From positions 1 through 38,484 of the forward strand of contig JAUCBJ010006429.1 in NCBI GenBank assembly GCA_032718475.1: a stretch of 38,484 bases of DNA. Reading direction: 5' to 3'. A program made the position numbers and the translations under genes. Numbering within the stretch: position 1 is the first letter of the stretch; every line of letters starts with the position of its first letter. The notes beneath the pieces are model-generated. The model had not been told where the DNA came from. It saw only the letters and a list, made by a program, of their open reading frames with translations, and searched no databases. Below are positions 1 through 9,143 of the stretch, one piece after another. The DNA comes from Nemertoderma westbladi. Taxonomy: Eukaryota; Xenacoelomorpha; Nemertodermatida; Nemertodermatidae.

Positions 1-300
1 GGAACAATAATTATGACAGGCGCGTACATTCTGTACCCCCTGTAGGATCATATTAAACGATCATGCTACGCCAAAGTTATACTACGTTTATAATAATATA
101 AATGCTGTCAGTATCCAGAATAGTGGGGCTAGTAGGGTCAATAATCGTCTTGGTTCGCGTCCCATCGCGAAGATATCAATTTATATCGGTCATTGTTACA
201 CCAGTTTATATCGTGTAGACTAGTCTTGCAGCCAAGAGCATCTTTACTGATATTATAACAGCACATCCAAAATGACTTACTAGTCATCTCACAGTCAAAA
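1..300. other. 3' flank of the F-box gene, no gene seen
   Basis: This stretch lies downstream of the F-box frame on the minus strand. I see no second reading frame, no RNA gene and no clear minus-strand AATAAA signal. It is probably 3' UTR or intergenic DNA. Confidence 0.4.
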
Positions 301-2730
301 TTAGTCCTCAGAGTGGAAATGACATAAACTGTAGTTTCTAGACCCTAAAATTCCGCACCGTCCGCAAATAGAATTTTCCTGCTTCCTCAAATCCCATTGT
401 TCCTTAGAGTATCGAAGTCTGTAGGATGCCACTAGCCACCATAGATCATTGCAAGTTTTCGACAAATTCTCCAAATCAGAATTTTGTAAATTTGCAAATA
501 TCTCCGATAATACAATATCCGGTAGAATTAAGAACTTCTCAACCAAAGTCATTGTGATTTGTTGCTCGGTGACAATTGAACTTATAGGAATAAGTTTATC
601 TATTTCATGACCATGTAAAATTTCCTGTGTTGAATCGGGTGACATTTCATCAGTTAAATTTGGATTGAAATTATTTGCACTTGACGGAAACCCTATAGTC
701 TTCGGGGTTGTGGTAGGATTTTCAAAATCAGATTTTTCTTCTTCAAAATCCAGGAGTTTTGTTTTATATTTTAATCCAAAATATGGCTCTTGGCTAGCTT
801 CCGGCATTAGTTCAATAGACGCGATCATTTCATCCACTTTGGTTTGATCAACAAGACAATCCTCCAATTCGTGGTCAATAGTTTCCAATGTAATACCGGT
901 ATCATAAAGTTTGTGTTCAATTTCCTCAGTAAGGGAAATACTCTTTGCTTCGTCAACCAAACTATAGTCACATTGGGTCAGCATAATAGAATCTTTGTTC
1001 TCGACTGCCTGTCTGCCACCATCTTGCAACATATTACAGCTACTTTGTGTCGTTTCTAAATTTTGAACAATTAACTCATCAGTATTCTCTTCGTAAGAAT
1101 GTGATTTGCGTTCTGCACCCCTTAAACTTCCCTCGCCACAAACCCTTTCACACTCAACATAAGATTGATTATGAAACTCATCATTGATATTTTTTTTAAT
1201 GAGACTTGGTCTCTTGACATCAGGATCCCTCTGATCTCTTTCAGAGAGGTCTGATACGCTCATTGTGCTTGGAAATATTTCTGCATCTGTTGTCAACACT
1301 ACATCATGGCTATATTGATCTGTATGACATCCAGTCGACGCATTAAACTTAGCACTGGAATCAGTACTACTATCACAACTACACATACTCGGGGTGCTTG
1401 ACGTGATCTGGTTACGCATATCGATAAAATTCATATTTTCTGGTCTACTATCTAATTTTGTATTAGTTGTAGGGGATCTACGTGAACATAAAGCACATCG
1501 AACTTCCAAACGATCAATGTAAAGCTGATCTTTTTCAGAAAACGTCAGCAATGTATCGTTAGTAGCATCATATTTAATTGCGGGTAATTGTGCTTCATCT
1601 TGGTGTGCTGGAACAAAACTATCGGTACAAACACCACTCCTAACATTTTTTGAATTATATTCAAGGACTACATCAACAGGTTCTTCAGTAATTTTTCTCC
1701 CATCAATAACATCATCGGTGTATTTATTAGAGCAATTTTCACTTGAAGATTCTGCTGAAATATTTTCAATACAGTTGCCACGCAATTCATGACTACCCGA
1801 TATATTTATCTTCTCTTTTGTTAAGCGATTTAATGACGTTTCATGATCAGATTGAATTTCTGTTTGGAAAGTAGACAATTTGGGGCTCGCCCTTTCAATG
1901 GCAGTCTCTTCAGAAGTAACATTTTCCTCATTGAACAAGATCTTTGCTACATTCAGATTCAAAATAGATTTTAAATTCCGTTCGTCTTCCTTCGGTGACA
2001 ATCCTAGACCTTCATCATCCTCGACAAAATGCTGCTGAAACCCATCGTTCTTAATAGAAGATTTTCTCGACTGTCCTATGTCATCCTCCAAACATTTGGA
2101 ATCTTTAATTTTGCATAATGATGACACAGAAACCCCAGAATCTCGTTTTTCGTTTAATACATTGTCATGTGAATCACTAGCCATTCCTGTATCACTTTGT
2201 TTATTTAATATAGTACCATTATTTGACTCAACCATGGTAGTAGGTGTTCTATCAATCGTTTCATCAGCTTTGTCAAAATCATCATAAATCCGTGGTTTAG
2301 TACATCGATAACGATCACAAGACTTACTCCGTTGTGTATTCACACTTTGTGTCCGCATGATTGTAACTTCGTTTGCTTTAGCTTCTTTGCAAATTTGTTC
2401 AAATTTTCTTTGCCTTTCACGAAATGGAAGAATATCTTTTATAACATTTACTTCCTCTTCATTTAATTTAGCAAATTTCTCAAAATGGTGTGTGCGTTCC
2501 TTAACGCTTGCAGGAACTTCAGTCTCATGATAAACACCTACACGACTTCGTTGTGGCGTTAGAGGCAACGTGTTTCGAACAGGGCAACTCTGTCGTCGCA
2601 AAATTTGAGGTGATAGACCGAATTCACTGCGTACAATTTCAGTTTTTTTCTCAAATTGTCGAGCAATACTAGGTTTAGGTGTTTTTGAAAAGCTGCTATA
2701 ATCAAATATGACTATATTTTCACTATCCAT
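301..2730 (-). CDS. F-box protein with C-terminal Cys/His cluster
   Basis: This is an uninterrupted 809-codon frame. The ATG at 2730 has an in-frame TAG 21 bases upstream, so the start is credible; a TTTAG acceptor at that same point could instead join a 5' UTR exon. Residues 1-720 are long, hydrophilic and Ser/Thr/Asp/Glu-rich with no recognised fold, and include proline-directed sites such as LTPQR and RTPTT. Residues about 733-772 look like an F-box: LPDIVLSEIFANL, then DLENLSKTC and LWWLVAS. Such domains bind SKP1 and bring substrates to an SCF ubiquitin ligase. After the F-box come CGRCG (C789, C792) and SLCHFH (C803, H804, H806), a possible small zinc site close to the stop. An F-box followed by a zinc-binding region recalls EMI1/EMI2 (FBXO5/FBXO43), but the cysteines here are too few for that domain, so I do not assign the name. 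The long disordered N-terminus could be the substrate-recruiting or regulated part. Confidence 0.75.
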   Translation of the reverse strand: MDSENIVIFDYSSFSKTPKPSIARQFEKKTEIVRSEFGLSPQILRRQSCPVRNTLPLTPQRSRVGVYHETEVPASVKERTHHFEKFAKLNEEEVNVIKDILPFRERQRKFEQICKEAKANEVTIMRTQSVNTQRSKSCDRYRCTKPRIYDDFDKADETIDRTPTTMVESNNGTILNKQSDTGMASDSHDNVLNEKRDSGVSVSSLCKIKDSKCLEDDIGQSRKSSIKNDGFQQHFVEDDEGLGLSPKEDERNLKSILNLNVAKILFNEENVTSEETAIERASPKLSTFQTEIQSDHETSLNRLTKEKINISGSHELRGNCIENISAESSSENCSNKYTDDVIDGRKITEEPVDVVLEYNSKNVRSGVCTDSFVPAHQDEAQLPAIKYDATNDTLLTFSEKDQLYIDRLEVRCALCSRRSPTTNTKLDSRPENMNFIDMRNQITSSTPSMCSCDSSTDSSAKFNASTGCHTDQYSHDVVLTTDAEIFPSTMSVSDLSERDQRDPDVKRPSLIKKNINDEFHNQSYVECERVCGEGSLRGAERKSHSYEENTDELIVQNLETTQSSCNMLQDGGRQAVENKDSIMLTQCDYSLVDEAKSISLTEEIEHKLYDTGITLETIDHELEDCLVDQTKVDEMIASIELMPEASQEPYFGLKYKTKLLDFEEEKSDFENPTTTPKTIGFPSSANNFNPNLTDEMSPDSTQEILHGHEIDKLIPISSIVTEQQITMTLVEKFLILPDIVLSEIFANLQNSDLENLSKTCNDLWWLVASYRLRYSKEQWDLRKQENSICGRCGILGSRNYSLCHFHSED

Positions 2731-3462
2731 TATGGAATTGATTATTTTCTAAAGCGCATTGGAGCAGTAAAACAACATGTGTTATTCCTAGGTGAAACAA
2801 AATAGTAGATGGCCTATAATATTAATATTTAAATAAGTGTATAAATAAAAGAAACAAGCTACAGATGGAAAATACTACAAGATTGTAAGCTACATCGTTT
2901 CTATTTATATTTAAAAAAAAACAGTATTAAAGCGTAGAGATCAAAACCTGGCAATATTAATTTCGATTAATGAGAATACTAGATAAAGAATAGAATAGAG
3001 TATACCAGACACCGATCAACCAATACCATTGCTACCGTTCGCCCTTGTACAATATATACTACTACGCGGGTACTACTGATGTAACTTTGTACTATATTAA
3101 AATTTTATACAGTAATTTACAGATTTAATTTAGTTATTTACATTCATGAGTAGTACTGAATCTACAAATAATTAAATGGGAAATACTTAACGCCTGATAC
3201 AATAAATCAATTTATTAACTTTTTTTATTTAGAATTCGACTCACTGTGACCGTTATAAACTTATACAGCATTTTTATTGGCTTTGTACTGTACATTTCAT
3301 CGTGCAGAAGAGAGAGAAACACATTTGTGAATCACAGTGAATCATCATAATACAATTACTTTGTTGGTTGTCCTGTGCCCTTGCTAGCTAGCCCTTGCTT
3401 GCAAGCATCCCAGCTTACAGGATGTGGGTATGGCCACTGGCCAGTGGCATAGCAGGTTCTAC

Positions 3463-3480
3463 CATGGCAACGACCAATCA
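3463..3480 (+). promoter_or_regulatory. X-box-like motif next to CCAAT box
   Basis: The plus strand reads CTACCATGGCAAC followed by GACCAATC. CCATGGCAAC matches a good half plus centre of an RFX X-box, and CCAAT is the NF-Y core; these two often adjoin in animal promoters. It lies about 730 bp upstream of the F-box ATG. This is a pattern match only and may be chance. Confidence 0.2.
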
Positions 3481-3690
3481 AATTATCGCAATGTTATTCA
3501 GAACCAAATTCTATCCAGGCATTACTGTTAGGGATGTGTAGCTGGTGCAGAACCCATCAGGGGAGGGTGGTGCCTAGAAAACATGAGAGGGAAGTGGAAA
3601 TTGCCAGATTGGGCAACTGTGCGATTGTGGGGGATGGATTCAACTATAAAGAATTTTATTTTACTCTGTTACACGCCACGAAGGGCCAGC

Positions 3691-3740
3691 CACGAAGTTG
3701 GGGGTGCCTTAGCAAACTGACCTGTTAGGGGTTTGATCAA
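3691..3740 (+). repeat. Fragment matching the left end of the 4849-6398 element
   Basis: About 50 bp here match 4849-4899 closely: both start CACGAAGTTGG, continue through GCCTTAGC and then CTGTTAGGGG. This marks a dispersed family present at least twice within 1.2 kb. The internal (GTC)n and tandem repeats of the second copy are absent, so this is a truncated or solo end. It is followed at 3742-3757 by a small inverted repeat, CGCTGA-CATA-TCAGCG. Confidence 0.55.
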
Positions 3741-3936
3741 AGCGCTGACATATCAGCGGAGAAGAATCTTGTGCGGGAAATCACATCAGTTCAGCTCTTA
3801 CCTTCCCCCAGACATGTTATTTACATTATTACCTGCTAACCTGATAGTTGATACTGGATTACTTGAGAACCTGAACAAACTCGGTGATATATTGTGTCTA
3901 AGTCCCGTTTCCCTTTCATAGGCATGGGGAGGGGGT

Positions 3937-3956
3937 GGGGGGGGGGGGGGGGGGGG
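3937..3956 (+). repeat. Poly-G tract (20 G)
   Basis: An uninterrupted run of 20 G, preceded by a G-rich lead-in from 3926. It can form G-quadruplex and is a likely place for assembly length error. Confidence 0.9.
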
Positions 3957-4443
3957 TGGGACTGGACGTAAATCCCATCTCGGCGAATTAATAATTCGTC
4001 TCAATGTTAAATTATAAATTAAGGGAAATGGGCAAGTTATAACCAAAACAATTAACTAAAGTCAATAGAACAGATTACAGTTTTATATTTTTATTTTTAG
4101 ATTATAGTTTTATAGTTATATTATTGACGTCAATTTTCCCTTAGAGCTGAATGCTTTTTGATTGCGCTGAACCCCCCCTCCATATCCACATTTACTACCA
4201 CCGTTCGCAAAACAATCGACTCTGATCTGTAAAGAGCCACTTTTTTCACAATTGTGTAAATATTAAGATATAATAAGGTGGGGGAGAGTTTTATATTTAA
4301 GCATTAATGTTCTGTATTCAATGAGAATCAACAAAATAAATGATACAGTTTATATCAAAAGATAGTAGCTTAGTTACCGAGCAGTATTAAAACATGAGTA
4401 ACTATAGTTGCATCACAGCCGAATATTAAAAAGACTCCCAATG

Positions 4444-4449
4444 TTTATT
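4444..4449 (-). terminator. AATAAA overlapping the stop codon of gene A
   Basis: The minus strand reads GAGCAATAAAC. The last two codons (CAA TAA) plus the next base form a canonical AATAAA polyadenylation hexamer. If used, the 3' UTR would be very short, about 10-30 bases. The alternative is a hexamer further downstream, for example in the T-rich stretch near 4085-4100. Confidence 0.3.
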
Positions 4450-4638
4450 GCTCCTTATAAGTAGCGAACCCCTTGTCCATCAATCTCTTGTATAAGACCG
4501 TCGGATCGGTTTCATTCACAGGTATCATCGATATGTGTGGAATCCCATCTATCATTTCGTTTATACGAACATTGCACTCGGAGTTCTTGGTCATAATATT
4601 CTTGAATAACCTAAGAGCTTCCTCACTCCATGAGGTAC
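4445..4638 (-). CDS. Gene A, last coding exon (C-terminal tail of five-Tudor protein)
   Basis: The minus strand shows acceptor TTGCAG then GTACC, with the exon starting at 4638. It enters in phase 1, completes a Gly codon with the preceding exon, then reads 63 codons (TSWSEEALRLFKNIM to FATYKEQ) to TAA at 4445. The start of the tail aligns with the matching last exon of gene B (DFESLEAVNLCKEELL), which independently supports the exon and its phase. The tail lies after the fifth Tudor core and probably completes its flanking SN-like subdomain. Confidence 0.75.
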
Positions 4639-4913
4639 CTGCAATATTATATATTTGCTAAGGGTTACAACAATTTAACAGACGTGGATAGACACCATAA
4701 TTATTGTATTGTGTATACACAATTTCAAAGTACAATTAACGAAAACCCGCTGCCAGATTAATAAAGCCTATCAGAAGAAATCAATCCGTCAATATTTATC
4801 ATCAAGCTTCTAATATTTCAAACTTTTACCGGCTGATGTGGGGCGAGCCACGAAGTTGGCGGAGCCTTAGCGAATTGACACTGTTAGGGGGTGGGTCAAT
4901 TTATGCAAATAGT

Positions 4914-4980
4914 TGTCGTCGTCGTCGTCGTCGTCGTGTCGTCGTCGTCGTGTCGTCGTCGTCGTTGTCGTCGTCGTTAC
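4914..4980 (+). repeat. (GTC)n microsatellite
   Basis: Runs of GTC interrupted by GT or GTT slips, on the plus strand, inside the element with inverted ends. Confidence 0.9.
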
Positions 4981-5095
4981 GATTTTGACATGCTAATAAC
5001 TTTGTCGGATTTAAAGCTGCCAAGTTGAAAATTTGTAGGTATCAATATGAGCAAAAGTTGAGATTTTTGAGAGACTTTCAGACACCATCAGTGCA

Positions 5096-6300
5096 ATGGT
5101 CTCCCGCTAGAGGGCCACATGTCTAAACATTAAATGGCCACCCATTTCTTTGCTTTTAATCCGTTTAAGCTGAAACTTGGGAAGTATGTACTAGACCATT
5201 AGCTGTAAATTTCAAAGGAGGCTAATCTGTCTGCAGTTCTCCAGTCTGCCGCTAGAGGGCGAAATGTCCCGAATGTGAAATTATTCTTCCATTTAGTTGT
5301 TTATGATCTGATTACGCTGAAACTTGTCATATATGTACTAGATGACATCCTGAGTCTTTGTGTGGATTGTAATCGGTCCGAAGTTTTCCAGTCTGCCGGT
5401 AGAGGGCCACATGTCTAAACATTAAATGGCCACCCATTTCTTTGCTTTTAATCCGTTTAAGCTGAAACTTGGGAAGTATGTACTAGACCATTAGCTGTAA
5501 ATTTCAAAGGAGGCTAATCTGTCTGCAGTTCTCCAGTCTGCCGCTAGAGGGCGAAATGTCCCGAATGTGAAATTATTCTTCCATTTAGTTGTTTATGATC
5601 TGATTACGCTGAAACTTGTCATATATGTACTAGATGACATCCTGAGTCTTTGTGTGGATTGTAATCGGTCCGAAGTTTTCCAGTCTGCCGGTAGAGGGCC
5701 ACATGTCTAAACATTAAATGGCCACCCATTTCTTTGCTTTTAATCCGTTTAAGCTGAAACTTGGGAAGTATGTACTAGACCATTAGCTGTAAATTTCAAA
5801 GGAGGCTAATCTGTCTGCAGTTCTCCAGTCTGCCGCTAGAGGGCGAAATGTCCCGAATGTGAAATTATTCTTCCATTTAGTTGTTTATGATCTGATTACG
5901 CTGAAACTTGTCATATATGTACTAGAAGACATCCTAAGTCTTTGTGTGGACAGTAATCGGTCCGGAGTTTTCGAGTCTGCCGCTAGAGGGCGAAATGTAG
6001 GAAAGTGATAACCTTCGCGAATTCCTTGATCTTAATCTATTTAAGCTGAATTTTGGAATATACAGTACCGGTATGTACTAGACCACATGCCTCGTCTTTG
6101 TGAGGAAGGTGATCGATCCGTAGTTCTTTAATATACCGCTAGAGGGCTAAATGTATGAAAGTGAAAACCTTCCAACATTTCGTTATTTATGATCCGTCAA
6201 TCGGAAACTTGGTAGATATGTAATAGACCATAGGCTGTGGCTTTGTAGGGAAACTAATCCTTCCTTCTTCAGTTACCCAGTCTCCCGCTAGAGGGTTAAC
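5096..6300 (+). repeat. Tandem array, 292-bp unit made of two ~146-bp halves
   Basis: Near-identical 292-bp units repeat from about 5109; the string AGAGGGCCAC recurs at 5109, 5401 and 5693. Each unit is two diverged halves sharing a core GCTAGAGGGC and a later CTGAAACTTG followed by TATGTACTAGA. Cores start at 5107, 5251, 5399, 5543, 5691, 5835, 5982, 6138 and 6287, with spacings of 144-156 bp. The last three halves are more diverged, so the array spread from an old ~146-bp repeat, with recent 292-bp amplification on the left. Confidence 0.85.
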
Positions 6301-6425
6301 GTTTTCCGGGAAAATCTTCTCCTATGTTTTTATAATCCTTTCGAGTTGATACTTAGCATTAACTCATTTCACGTGCTGCGCGAAGGCCCCACTTCGTGTA
6401 AAGTGTAATGTACGTTATAAATATG

Positions 6426-7000
6426 TTATAAAATAAATATTAAAAAAATCGACTGGTAGAAACCGAGATATAACAGCAGACGTAAATCAGATAGGTAGGC
6501 TGGGAAAACTGACAGCGGAAATGAAATCACTGACCAGTAAAACTCGAATACTACTACTATAGGCGAGTAAGCTCGGACAGTGTAAATGAGATCCTTCCAG
6601 GCTTCCCGATTCTCCATAGTTGTCGCAATTTCGTATCTTGCAACTTCAGTATCCCTTTCAAGTTGATCTATATATGTTATAACCGGTCGTCCACGACTAC
6701 GCTTTCCATGAGTTGGTTGCCAGAAAAGTAGATCTGGTATGACCTCGTCTTTACTTCGCCAGCAGTGCCCACTGAATCTTAATCTGCGTTCACATAGGGT
6801 GGTTGATACAGGTGGTATTGTACCATAAAGCTCGGCGTTTGTCATGTGTTGTCTCCAGCTAATGTTTAGTGCTGCACTTAGTAGTCTTGTATAGCAACCA
6901 TCACTTCGCAACAAGTGATTTCCTCAGTGTCCAGGTCTCACCAGCGTATATGGGAGAGGGTTGATTTCCAGATGGTAAACATTTTTGGCTTTTCTCTTGC
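6426..7000 (-). pseudogene. LINE remnant: C-terminal end after reverse transcriptase
   Basis: On the minus strand the frame 6914-6426 reads CYTRLLSAALNISWRQH, then RRLRFSGHCWRSKDEVIPDL, then WQPTHGKRSRGRPVITYID. This is the conserved segment that follows the reverse transcriptase in a widespread animal non-LTR retrotransposon family. Upstream, around 6950-6915, a shifted frame gives ETWTLRKSLVAK-like residues that belong to the same protein, so at least one frameshift or stop separates them. The RT core and endonuclease are absent. The piece is a dead 5'-truncated copy, in the same orientation as gene A and lying inside its intron. Confidence 0.7.
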
Positions 7001-7663
7001 TTTTTATCAATGAACCAAAACGCGTATAGCGAAAGTTTTAGCTAGGAGATGCTTGGTGGTTTTTATGAGAAGAAGAACAGACAGTCACTGGCAGACCAAC
7101 ATGCAGTTTAGCTTCAGTCAAATATGAAAATTGAAATCGAAAATTAATCACCGACCAGGAAAACTGACACAACGAGAATTTTAGCAGGTGTGTCTATTGC
7201 CAGACATTATTACCTGACGACATACTTACATATTGATAGTCCCCAGATAGATAGTTTTGAACGGGAAATTGTAAACCTGAAGACAATTATCTCGGAATTC
7301 CTATTCGTCATTTTCAAATAACTCCTCCGTCATTTCTCAACCAATTCCGAATTTAAAAATTTTGAAAATTTTAAGAAGCCATTTTTAGTAAGAAAAGGTA
7401 AAAAAACATGTATTGTAATAAACATTCTTAAAATTTGGAAATTAAAAAGAAACAGATCGAGGCCAAAATCGGTTGGGAAGTAGCAATTTGAAAATTGGAA
7501 TTTGTAAAGAATAAAAAATTAGAGAAAAATGCAATTAAAGTTTTATAATGCACTTTTATAATATGAAATAATTAATGTATATGAGGCTGTTATGTCCTTT
7601 TCGAAACTATAAAACAGATCTCGTAAAACAGTTTTCAGACTTTTTCAGACAGATTTGCCCCAT

Positions 7664-7872
7664 GGACTATTTGTCCCTCCAGGACAATTGCCCCCCAGAC
7701 AATTGCCCCACGACATCGTATTTACAGAATATATTTTTTAAATCTTAGAATCCTTTGAATGTCTTCCTATGATTTTCTGGAATTCAGGTTATAATATAAA
7801 CCTTCCTTGGTCATAGTTAGGAGCGACTTTGTCATCGGGAGCAATTAATTGTCCGGGGGGCAATAATAGTCC
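7664..7872. mobile_element. MITE-like repeat with inverted ends
   Basis: Left end: GGACTATTTGTCCCTCCAGG, then ACAATTGCCCCCCAGACAAT. The right end, read on the minus strand from 7872: GGACTATTATTGCCCCCCGG, then ACAATTAATTGC. The roughly 35-base arms are imperfect inverted copies with GACAATTGCCCC motifs. Length about 209 bp, no coding capacity, no clear target duplication. Confidence 0.45.
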
Positions 7873-8119
7873 AGGTCAGCTGTTAACCTGACACAATAAA
7901 AACTGCATTAAAAGACAAAAAAGGTAGGCACTTGGCCTTATGGTCCTTAACTTATCGCAAATGCATTTCTATACGATTGAGTATCAAAATATTTTTTACG
8001 GCTTTTCCGATATAAAAATAAGAAAAGTTCTTCGTGGTTTCCGGAAGCCGCGTGCGTCTCCATTTAGCGAAACAATTAATTGCGCAACAGTATTGGTAGA
8101 CGACGGGACTGCTACTTAC

Positions 8120-8276
8120 CATGAATGAGCTTCCCTGTACTGCGGTTTACAATGGGTTTTAGCTCAGAAATGAATGCCAAACGAGCTGAAACACGTCGCT
8201 TGATATATTGTTGAGGAATCGAACGTAAATTATGCCGTCGTTGTTCTTCCGACCACCCGAAATCAACAAATATTAC
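8120..8276 (-). CDS. Gene A, second supported exon (second half of Tudor domain 5)
   Basis: The acceptor is TTTCCTTACAG with the exon starting at 8276; the donor is CATG/GTAAGT with the exon ending at 8120. It enters in phase 0 and leaves in phase 1, giving 52 codons plus one base. It begins VIFVDFGWSEEQRR and continues through LRSIPQQYIKRRV, which is strands 3-5 of a Tudor barrel. The normal FVDYGN asparagine is Trp here. Together with the end of the large exon it completes the fifth Tudor domain. Length, phase and opening residues match gene B exon 21467-21287. Confidence 0.8.
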
Positions 8277-9143
8277 CTGTAAGGAAATAATTAATGAATA
8301 ATGAAACCTGAGTTGTAATGCATAAACAAATTTACAGACTCATTGCTGGGAATATGCGTACATGAGCCATTGCCATCGGGCAGGAGGGAGCAAAGCCAAA
8401 GTTCGCCCGATTCAAAAAAATTTGCTCCTCCCACTACTCACAGAAAAAAACTCACTTTTATACTGAAAATATAAGTTTTTCATTATCATTATAATTAATT
8501 CACCATATAATATACAGGTATTGAAAGACATATTTAATAAATTTACTCTATATGTCCAGTCTTCCGGATTTTCACATTATCGCATCCATATAAATACATA
8601 TTACACCACCAAACAAAACAAATTGCTTCTTTTTACAACTAGTAAGAAATACACCGCGTTTTGGTGTAAACAACCACAACATGACACACCGAGGCGAGCC
8701 AAATTCACGTTGGCTGACCCATTACGGCCTGTTTTGAAAAAGCTTGAAAATGTTTTATAAACGCACACGCAATCCAGTCAACAACAAGCAGAAACGTGAT
8801 TGGCGCAAGTTTGAGACCCTGCTTCCCACCTTACATGCGTCTCTCCTCGTTTCAATACGCTTTATTTCCAATTTAATGATTTCCCTCAACCGACATTTAC
8901 TGGCTTGGCATCTTGTAATGCCTCCCCTTCAGCTGCGGGGCGAACCTACCTTTCAGCTGACTACTGTTAGCTGATTACTGATTGGATACAACGTTTAGGA
9001 CCAGATGCTTCACTTTTTTTTATAAACCTTGGTACTTGCATACCTACCGGTAATGTTTTTCACTTAACATGCCTAAATAAGAAAATAAGATCTCCTTCCA
9101 ATAGCGAATATATTCAGATTAAATTAATAGAAAGGGAATATAC
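8277..9143 (-). other. Gene A intron 1 (867 bp)
   Basis: Donor AAG/GTATAT at 9144/9143, acceptor CAG at 8277. I see no gene in it. The plus-strand frames 8521-8974 carry no recognisable domain and are likely chance. Confidence 0.7.

Larger units (their letters stand above)
2731..4444. other. Intergenic region between F-box gene and gene A
   Basis: These 1.7 kb separate the 5' end of the F-box gene from the 3' end of gene A; both genes are on the minus strand. The part near 2731-3330 is AT-rich and should hold the F-box gene promoter, but I see no clear core element. The rest has a CCAAT/X-box-like spot, a fragment of a dispersed repeat and a poly-G tract, listed separately. The short plus-strand frames here (for example 3534-3728) have no domain features and look fortuitous. 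Confidence 0.4.
4849..6398. mobile_element. Non-autonomous element with inverted ends and internal tandem repeats
   Basis: The left end (4849-4872) begins CACGAAGTTGGCGGAGCC. The right end, read on the minus strand from 6398, begins CACGAAGTGGGGCCTTCGCG. They align over about 20-24 bases with small gaps, as an imperfect terminal inverted repeat. Between them are a (GTC)n microsatellite, about 120 bp of single-copy sequence and an array of ~146-bp subunits. The element carries no reading frame, so it would depend on a transposase elsewhere. I found no convincing target-site duplication, so the DNA-transposon label is inference. Confidence 0.45.
4639..8119 (-). other. Gene A intron 2 (3.48 kb, transposon-rich)
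   Basis: The donor is CATG/GTAAGT at 8120/8119 and the acceptor TTGCAG at 4639. The intron is filled with mobile-element debris: a repeat-bearing element with inverted ends (4849-6398), a LINE remnant (6426-7000) and a MITE-like repeat (7664-7872). The gaps between these (7010-7660 and 7880-8110) show no feature I can name. Confidence 0.7.

Noticed and set aside
3534-3921. Short plus-strand frames as a gene
   Set aside because: They overlap a dispersed-repeat fragment, are short, and show no domain or splice support.
3798-4046. Minus-strand frame with a poly-proline run
   Set aside because: The prolines are the translation of the poly-G tract, and nothing else supports coding.
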